A stretch of 64,000 bases of DNA from Sabellastarte sp. h YS-2021 (Eukaryota; Annelida; Polychaeta; Sabellida; Sabellidae). Made by a program: the position numbers and the translations under genes. Each line of letters begins with the position of its first letter. The stretch's first letter is position 1. The stretch is taken from contig OZ024929.1 of assembly GCA_964017235.1 (NCBI GenBank), positions 156,349,609-156,413,608 on the forward strand, in the 5' to 3' direction. Shown in pieces: positions 24,201 through 33,200 of this stretch. The notes beneath the pieces are model-generated. The model worked only from the letters and a program-made list of their open reading frames with translations. It was not told the DNA's origin and did no database searches.

Positions 24201-27200
24201 AAAGTCACTTCCAAATGCAATTAAATCAGCTACATATTCAGTTACATCCAATTCTTCCCAATACATTTATAACAAAAACCACAGAAAATCTACACTTGTA
24301 TCTCAGTGGGGGATGCTCTGATTGATGTCTAGTTTTCATTGCTGGGATTGTCTTACTCACTGGCATACACATACAAAATTTTAAAGAATTTTTTTTTCAT
24401 GCACTGTGGATTTTAACTATTGAGAATGATAAATCCTAAAATTGATGCAGATCTGTCTGTTTGTCTGTTCCCCAGATCCGTTAGAAGTAAGGCACCCCCT
24501 CCCAAAGTGTGAAAATTTCAACACTTTATCACAATTTTCTCATTGACTATTGAAGGGATTTCTCTCTTATTTTGCACATATGTACTAGGCCACAGGGAGA
24601 TCCCTTGTGGTAGTATAAGACCTGGATCTTTCTTAATTATTTTTTTATTAATTTTTCAAATAATTTTTAATGCATTAAAATTCATAAAATCATGCACTAA
24701 ATCACTTATAACTTGAAAAGTATTGCAGTTAGATTGATATATATTTTGTAGTTTATAGCATATTTTTCAGTGCCATTTTTATTTTGTTTTTAGAAGCATG
24801 GGAAAAAAAAACGTGGGGGAAAACTTTCTTCTACATTTTATGTTTTCCACAAGGTCTTCGTACTGGGAAAAAGGGATAAAAGAAAAACATTTTTGAAGTG
24901 CAAGTCGTATTGGGCCCCAGTACCTGTTCCAAATCTGCATCACAATTGGATCTTAATCAGTGACAGCTGTCTTTTTATTTGTCTTCTGCCCTTTTTCATA
25001 CTACAGGCGGTATACCCCAGAGTAGTAGGCGTATGTTAAAATGTCCCTGTCCTTCATCTATCGCCTGACATCCATTTACGAAATTGTGATACAGTGGCCT
25101 GCCATCCCATTCCTTCCTTCTATTGAAATTTTAAAATGTTGAAAATTTCTGCCTCTGACCATCACAGCGTCGGTCACTGCCACGCAAGACCCCTTGTAAG
25201 CCCTACTACCATCCCTTTATATGTGTGTCTCCGTTCCCATCTGTGACTTTCAGTGACCTTCTGCAGCTAAATTTTTCATACCGTAACTGAATGTGTAGTC
25301 CATGGTTTATATAAGGTTGTGACTCGTTCTTGTTTCGTGTGACATGTTCGTCTGACAGCTGGTGAATGTGAGTTGAGATTAATGGAGGTTGCGTCTCAGT
25401 GACCAACATTTGTAGTACTGATATTTTTACCCCACAGCCCTAAACGGCTGTCGGGGTATTGTTTTCACCCATGGTGTCCGGGTGGGTGGGCGGCGGGAAA
25501 AAGTTTGTCCGGCCTGTATCTCAGAAACCATAAGGTGTAGGAAGTTGATATTTGGTAGGGACATTGGTCAACAGTTATATGTGTGCAACGTCATGGTGTG
25601 ACCTGGATTTGACCTTTGATCTTGCATATCTGATGCTATTTTATGTCTCTACGAGGATATCTGATACTATTTATCTCTCATATCTTTTTACTTGAGTCTT
25701 GGTTGTTGCACCTTTGGGTGTCTTTTGTTGTAGATTAAGCACTGTTAAAGTCATATTAGAATTCATTAACCGTTTTACTTTTGCAACTTCCCATTTTAAC
25801 AGATGGTATTGTATCAAGTGAGCCACAGGTTTTGCCCCAATTCCACATAAAAGCATGTATTGCTACATCTGTATGTATGGGTAATATTCAAAACATCTAA
25901 ACCATAATTCGACCATACAAATGAAAATCAAAATGGGAGAAGTCTTAAAGCTTCATAATTTTTAGTTTACTGAATTGTCTTGTTTTAATACTTAATCTTT
26001 ACATGCAATTTCTTTCTCTTAGATGTTATTTTCTCTACTTAAACATTATTTGGACACTGACACTGCTCTGAAAGTATCCCAATCTGTGTACTCTTTCACT
26101 ACTTCTATATCTCATGGTGTTGAAAACTATTTTCCCAGGCTGTGGGGTACGGGGATCTCTGATGCTATTTTTCCATAGCTACTACATGGTGAGTAACTTG
26201 GGTGTCTATCTCAATAGCTAAGTGAGAAATAGCTACTTTTGGACTTTTCAATAACTTCCATCATGAGTAAAATCACTTGTAACTTGAAAACTATTGCATT
26301 TAGAGAATGTCGTATAAATATGTTATTCAGCTACTTTTGGGTCAGCTATAGCCTTATAAAGTTTCAGACCTGTAGCTCATGGCATAGCTGAGTAATAGCT
26401 ACTTTTACGTTATCACTGTTAAGTAAGTCACTTATAACTTGAAAACTATTGCATTTAGAGTATTTTCTTTCATATGTTATTCACCTATTTTGGGGTCAGC
26501 TATAACAGTGAAATTCCAGACCTGTGGCTCATTGCATAGCTGAATAATAGCTACTTTGAGGTTCTCACTGTTGAGTAAATCAGTTGTAATTGGAAAACTA
26601 TTGCATTTACAGAAATTTGTGTAAATACGTTATTCAGCTACTTTTGGGTCAGCTATAACATAGTAAAATTTTAGACCTATGCTCTTTCCGTAGCTGAGTA
26701 TTAGCAACTTTGATGTTATCACTGTTGAGTAAATCAGTTGTAACTTCAAAACTATTGCAGTTAGAGTATTTTGTATTTTGTTTAATATGTTATTCACCTA
26801 CTTTGGGATCAGCTATAACATTGTAAAATTGCAGATTTGTAGCTCATGGCATAGCTGTGTAATAGCTACTTTCAGGTTCTCACTGTTGAGTAAATCAGTT
26901 GCAACTTATTTTGTATAAATATGTTATTTAGATACTTTTGGGTCAGCTATAACATAGTAAAATTGTAGACCTGTAGCTCATTGTATAGCTGAGTAATAGC
27001 TACTTTGATATTATCCCTGTTGAGTAAACCAGTTATAACTTGAAAACTATTGACTTTAGAATGTTTTCTTTAAATATGTTATTCACCTACTTTTGGGTCA
27101 GCTACAACATAAAAAAATACAGACCTGTGGCTTATTTCATAGCACAAGCTATTTTGAGGTTCTCACTGTTGAGTAAATCAGTTGTAACATGAAAACTATT

Positions 27201-30200
27201 GCATTTACAGTATTTTGCATAAATATGTTATTCAGTTACTTTTGGGTCAGCTATAACATAGTAAAATTGCAGACCCGTAGCTTATTTCATAGCTGAGCAA
27301 TAGCTACTTTGAGTTTTTTCTGTTGAGTAAATCAGTTGTAACTTGAAAACTATTGCATTTAGAGAATTTTGTTTAAATATCTTATTCATTTACTTTTGAA
27401 TTAGGTATAACATAGTAAAATTGCAGATGTGTATCTCATGGCATAGCTGAGTAATGGCTATTCTCAGGTCTTCACTGTTGAGTAAATCAGTTTTAACCTG
27501 AAAAATATTGCATTTAGAGTATTTTCTTTAAATGTGTTGTTCACCTGCTTTTGAGTTAGCCATAACATAGTGAAATTGCAGACCTGTAGGTCATTGCATA
27601 GCCGAGCAATAGCTACTTTCAGGTTCTTACTGTTGAGTAAATCAGTTGTAACTTGAAAACTATTGCATTTAGAGTATTTTCTTTAAATACATTGTCCTTC
27701 TACTTTTGGGTCAGCTATAACCTAGTAAAGTTGCAGACCTGTAGCTCATTCCATAGTTGAGCAATAGCTACTTTGAGGTTTTTTTCTGTTGAGTTAATCA
27801 GTTGTAACTTAAAAACTATTGCAGTTAGAGTATTTTGTTTTAATATGTTATTTATCTACTTTTGAATTAGCTATAGCATAGTAAATTTGCTGATTTGCAG
27901 ATTTGAAAGATCAGTTGCAACTTGAAAAGTGTTGTATGTAGAGTATTTTATTTAAATATGTTGTTCAATTACTTTTGAGTCAGCTATAACATAGTGAAAT
28001 TACAGAAGTGTGTGTCATGGCATAGCTGAGCAATAGCTACTTTGAGGTTTTCTCTATTGAGTTAATCAGTTGTAACTAGAAAACTATTGCATTTAGAGAA
28101 TTTTGTTTAAATATGTTATTCATCTACTTTTGAATTAGCTATAACATAGTAAAATTGTAGACATGTAGCTCATGGCATAGCTGTGTAATAGCTATTCTCA
28201 GGTTCTCGCTGATGAGTAAATCAGTTGTAACTTGAAAAATATTGCATTTTAAGTATTTTCTATAAATATGCTGTTCACCTACTTTTGGGTCAGCTTTAAC
28301 ATAGTGAATTTGCAGACCTGTGTGTCAAGGCATAGCTGAGCAATAGCTACTTTCAAGTTTTTTCACTGTTGATTAAATCAGATGTTACTTAAAAACTATT
28401 GCATTTAGAGTAATCAGTTTAAATATGTTGTTCACATACTTGTGGGCAGCTATAACATAGTGAAATTGTAGACCTGTAGCTCATGGCATTGCTGAGCAAT
28501 AGCTACTTTTAGATTTTCCCTGTTCAGTTTATCAGTTGTAACTTGAAGACTATTTCATTTACAGTATTTTGTTTAATAAATTATTAACCTACTTTTGGGT
28601 CAGCTATAAAATAGTATAATTGCAGACCTGTAGCTCCTTGCATAGCTGAGTAATAGCTACTTTGAGGTTCTCACTGTTGAGTAAATCAGTTGTAACTCGG
28701 AAACTATTGCATTTGCAGTATTTTCTTTAAATATGTTTTTAACTTACTTTTTACACCTAAACAGTTACCTTCCAAATTTCCTTCTGAATACCATTTCCAG
28801 GGCATAACTTTTGTGTCCTTTTCTTCTGTCACTTCTACTCTGGAACTCAAAACACACAGTCAGCTGACACAGAGCCCGTTCATGGGCACTGATTGCTTGT
28901 TAGTTTACTGATTAATGCTTTATCTTTGTATACATTTTGTTTCCCTTAGATGTTATTTTCTCTACTTAAACATCATTTAGACCTTAATATAACTGATACT
29001 GCCCTGAAAGTATCCCAATCTTTTTACTGTTTCACTACTTCTATATCTCATGGTGTTGAAAACTATTTCCCCAGGCTGTGGGGTACGGGCAGCTCTGATT
29101 CTATTTTTCTTATTTGAGCCCCAAAATGTGGGCCTTAATAGACATTTAACCTGTGTATGAGGACCATAAACACCCACAAGAGTGACCCTTTTAAGACATT
29201 TTTCACATATTTTGCCCTGTAACTTGAAATGGTAAGTCTGAGAAGTTTCAAACTGTATTAGATATACATTCTATGTGTAATCTTTGATTGTGAAAGATTT
29301 TAAGTCTGAAGCTTCAATTTGAAGGTCACATTGAGGTCTCTAAAAGGCCCACAGAGACCCAATATTTGGACTTTTTGCCACTTTTAAGCCCTGTGACTGT
29401 TAAGATATGTGACTGATAAAGCTGAAATCCCATCTGGGAATAAATTATTATGTTCTTTTTACATGTGCCAAAAATAAAGGCTTTCAGTAGACATTTAACC
29501 TGTGTATGAGGACCATAAACACCCACCCGAGTGACCCTTTTTAGACATTTTTCACATATTTTGCCCTGTAACTTGGAAATTATAAGTCTGAGAATTTTCA
29601 AACTGTATTAGATATAAATTCTATGTGTAATCTTTGTATGTAACAGATTTTAAGTCTGAAGCTTTACTTTAAAGGTCACATTGAGGTCTCTAAAATGCCC
29701 ACATAGACCCAATATTTGGACTTTTTGCCACTTTTAAGCCCTATGACTGTTAAACTATGTGACTGATAGAGCTGAAATCCCATCTGGGAATATATTATTA
29801 TGTCCCTTTTACATGTGCCAAAAATAAAGGCTTCAAGTAGAAATTTAACCTGTGTATGAGGGCCATAAACACCCACCCGAGTGACCCTATTTAGACACAT
29901 TTCACTTATTTTGCCCTGTAACTTGGAAATGGTAAGTCTGAGAAGTTTCAAACTGTATTAGATATACATTCTATGTGTAATCTTTGATTGTGAAAGATTT
30001 TAAGTATGAAACTTCAATTTGAAGATCATATTGAGGTCTCTAAAAGGCCCACAGAGACCCAATATTTGGACTTTTTGCCACTTTTCAGCCCTCTGTGACT
30101 TATGTCTGTTCCCCAGTAACCTTGACCTTTAAAATCTTGTCCGGGCTATATCATGGAAACCATAAGTTGTTGGAAGGTGATACATGATAAGGACATTGGT

Positions 30201-33200
30201 TAGAGTGTGTAGGTGCGCAAGATGATGGTGTGATTGTGATTTGACCTTTGAGCTTGCCATAGTGACCTTGACCTTTAAAATTGTGTCTGGGCCATAGCTC
30301 AGAAATTGTAAGGCGAAGGAAGTTAATTTTGTATTTGTCATTGGTTGGGGAGTGTAGGTATGCTAAATCATGGTGTGACCTGTAACTTTGGCTCTTCTAA
30401 AGTGTGTTCACTTGCCATATTTAAGACATATTTCTTTTATCACAAAGATATTTGCATTGCTGTAACTTATAATTATATATACTTTTACTTAAATGTGCTG
30501 TTTCCATTGACAGCTATACTTCAATTGATAAATCTTATAGCTTCATAATTTTTGTTTACTGTTAAATGCTGTCAGCTTGTTATTGAATTGTCTTGTTTTA
30601 ATACTTTATCTTTGCATAGATTTTCTCTTTCTTAGAACTTATTTTCAGTACTTAAACATTATTCTGATCTTTATATAACTGACACTGTTTGCTCTGAAAG
30701 TCTCCTAATCTTTTTCTGTTTCATTTCTTCTATATGGGATGGTGTCAAAAATTGTTTGTCCGAGCTCTGGGGTATGGGCATCTCTGATGCTATTTTTTTC
30801 TACATTTTTCCTCTCATGAAAATAACTTGCTAACCCTGATTCAAACAGAATGTTTTGTGAAATGTATGCAATTTTTTTCCAGTAACAGTAATAAATTATG
30901 TTGTAATTCTAGGTTGCACTTTCCAAGTGTGAGCATTGTGACTCTGTCTTCAAGTCTGCATATTCTTTGAAAACTCACATAGACACCAAGCATGAAAGTA
31001 ACTACTTTAGTCAATCAATAGAAGTTATTAATGCCAGCATCATTTGCTACAATTTAACAAACTTAATTTTGTAAAGACAAAAGCAGTCATTTATTCCTTT
31101 AAAGATATTATTGACTTTGAAGAATTTGTGATCGATATTAATTTGTTCACTGTCAGTGTATGGAAATTCTGTTGGTAAAAGATTGTTCGGGATTGTGTAT
31201 CGTTACAACCACTAGACAGGTGTTTATACATTCATCTGAGTTAAGCTTAAATGTTATAATTTTAGTTAACATGCTTGCTTTCTTTAGTCTTCTTTCAAGC
31301 AAGGCCTGTAATGTATGTGCATATTTGATTGAATCTTCAGTCAAACAAGTACTGTCCTGTGAGGAGTGTGACAAGACCTTCACCAATCCCATCTATCTGA
31401 AGCGCCACAAGCTGACTCACACAGATGAGCTTCCTTTCCACTGTAAACACTGCTCCCTGGCCTTCAGGACATACGGGGCGAGGGCTACACACCTGTCTTT
31501 AGCCCACACCAAGGAGATGTTTATCTGTGACAGTAAGTTCATCAAATTACCAGTAAAAACAAAGTGGTCTGAACGGTAAACTGGCATACCGCATTTCATT
31601 TCGTTTAGACAGAAATGATGAAAGCCGCAAAGAATATTTAAGTACCAGTGATTGAAAACATCATTATATTAGGCTTTCTACTGGTTAATAATTTGTCACA
31701 ACCATAAAGAACATATAAGTTTGAGGAAACATCTTACATTTTTACTTTATATGCATGGTAAATGAAATTTATAAACTTCAAAATATCTTGCGAATGCATA
31801 TTTCCTCTTGACAATAGATATCATGTACGCTCGCATAAAATTTTCATCATATCAGTGCAATCTTTCGAAATCTCAGTTTTCGTTCAGTTTCAAAGCCCTG
31901 GAAACCAGTTTTTATTGTCAGAACCGGTCCAACCACAAAAAAACATTAGAGGCATTAAACCATACACATTGCAACTCCCAGTCATGGTAAACTGATAATT
32001 TCAGATGTGAAAAATGTCTCAGCATGACCAGTGCCTTCTGTAGCACACAAAAAGTAGGTGTTCACCTGTCATACAGATGCTTCAGGCAAATGTGAACTAC
32101 TACTGTGTAAATAGGCATTTCACTAATTGAAAATTTTTAGCTTTTGCAAAAATGATATGGTTTTCTATGAATAGCAGTAATTATGTAGTGATACTTTTTC
32201 ATGGAATTTAATTTAATGCCGCACCATAAAGGTGCCTCAAGATGAATTTCATGTAAGTAAATTCTTCAGAATTTTGGTTGGTTCATCGAAATTAACTTGC
32301 TTTGAATGGGACACATATATTACAATTTCTTTTGCAGTCATTAACAATTTCATTGACTACTGTGAATAAAAAGTTATTTTGTGCAAATGAAAAAAGTTTT
32401 AGTTATTCATTCCTTTGGAGGAAAATCACTTTACTATTTGATCCTATTACATTATAAGCAGTATATTTTATTTGAATTTTAAATGGAACAAAACTTGAGG
32501 TATCAATAGAAATATGGTGCAGTTAAGTCGTTTGAGTTATTAGTTATTGCAGATATTTGGTTCGTTTATTCCAGTGTCTATACACAATAGGTTCACAAAT
32601 TAAAGCCTTACAATAAAATGTCTGGTATCAAAAATCAGTTATTTCTTGAAATGTTTGTGTATTTCAGGCATGTCATTTTTTTTTAAATGTTGGCCTGTTT
32701 ATAGGGCTTTCATGTAAAAATATAGAATATACACACACAAATAAGAGAAATTTTATTGGTAATGGTATGGTCAAATGGTCATGCAAAAATGATGTCAGAA
32801 AGCATGCATCTTTTCTGTGATGGTTCAGGGATGAGAGTTTTCTAAAGAAACACAGTCCCCAAGTGCATCACCAGGAGAGAACATAGAAAAGAAATACAGA
32901 AGTTGGTACTGGGTCTGTGATAGCCCACAAATGAAGTCTCATATCTTTGTCAACAAGGAAAATACTGTTAGATAAAGACAGAAGTAACAGTCATTTGTAG
33001 CACCATTCAGGTGACTTCCACATTAGCGGACATAAACTTTGTTGAAGCTGACTAAACCCTATCCCTAATATTCAGGATACATTTGTCACCAGATGAACTG
33101 AAACTTGTTGGGCTTAGGGTGTTATTGCGCAACAGCTGGTTCTATGGTAACACTTTTTGACTATTTTTCATCATATTACAGATCATATCTTATGTTATTT

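Noticed and set aside
31160-31579. 139-codon frame as an independent two-finger gene
   Set aside because: It is exon 5 of the larger gene with flanking intron sequence; acceptor and donor fit neighbouring exons.
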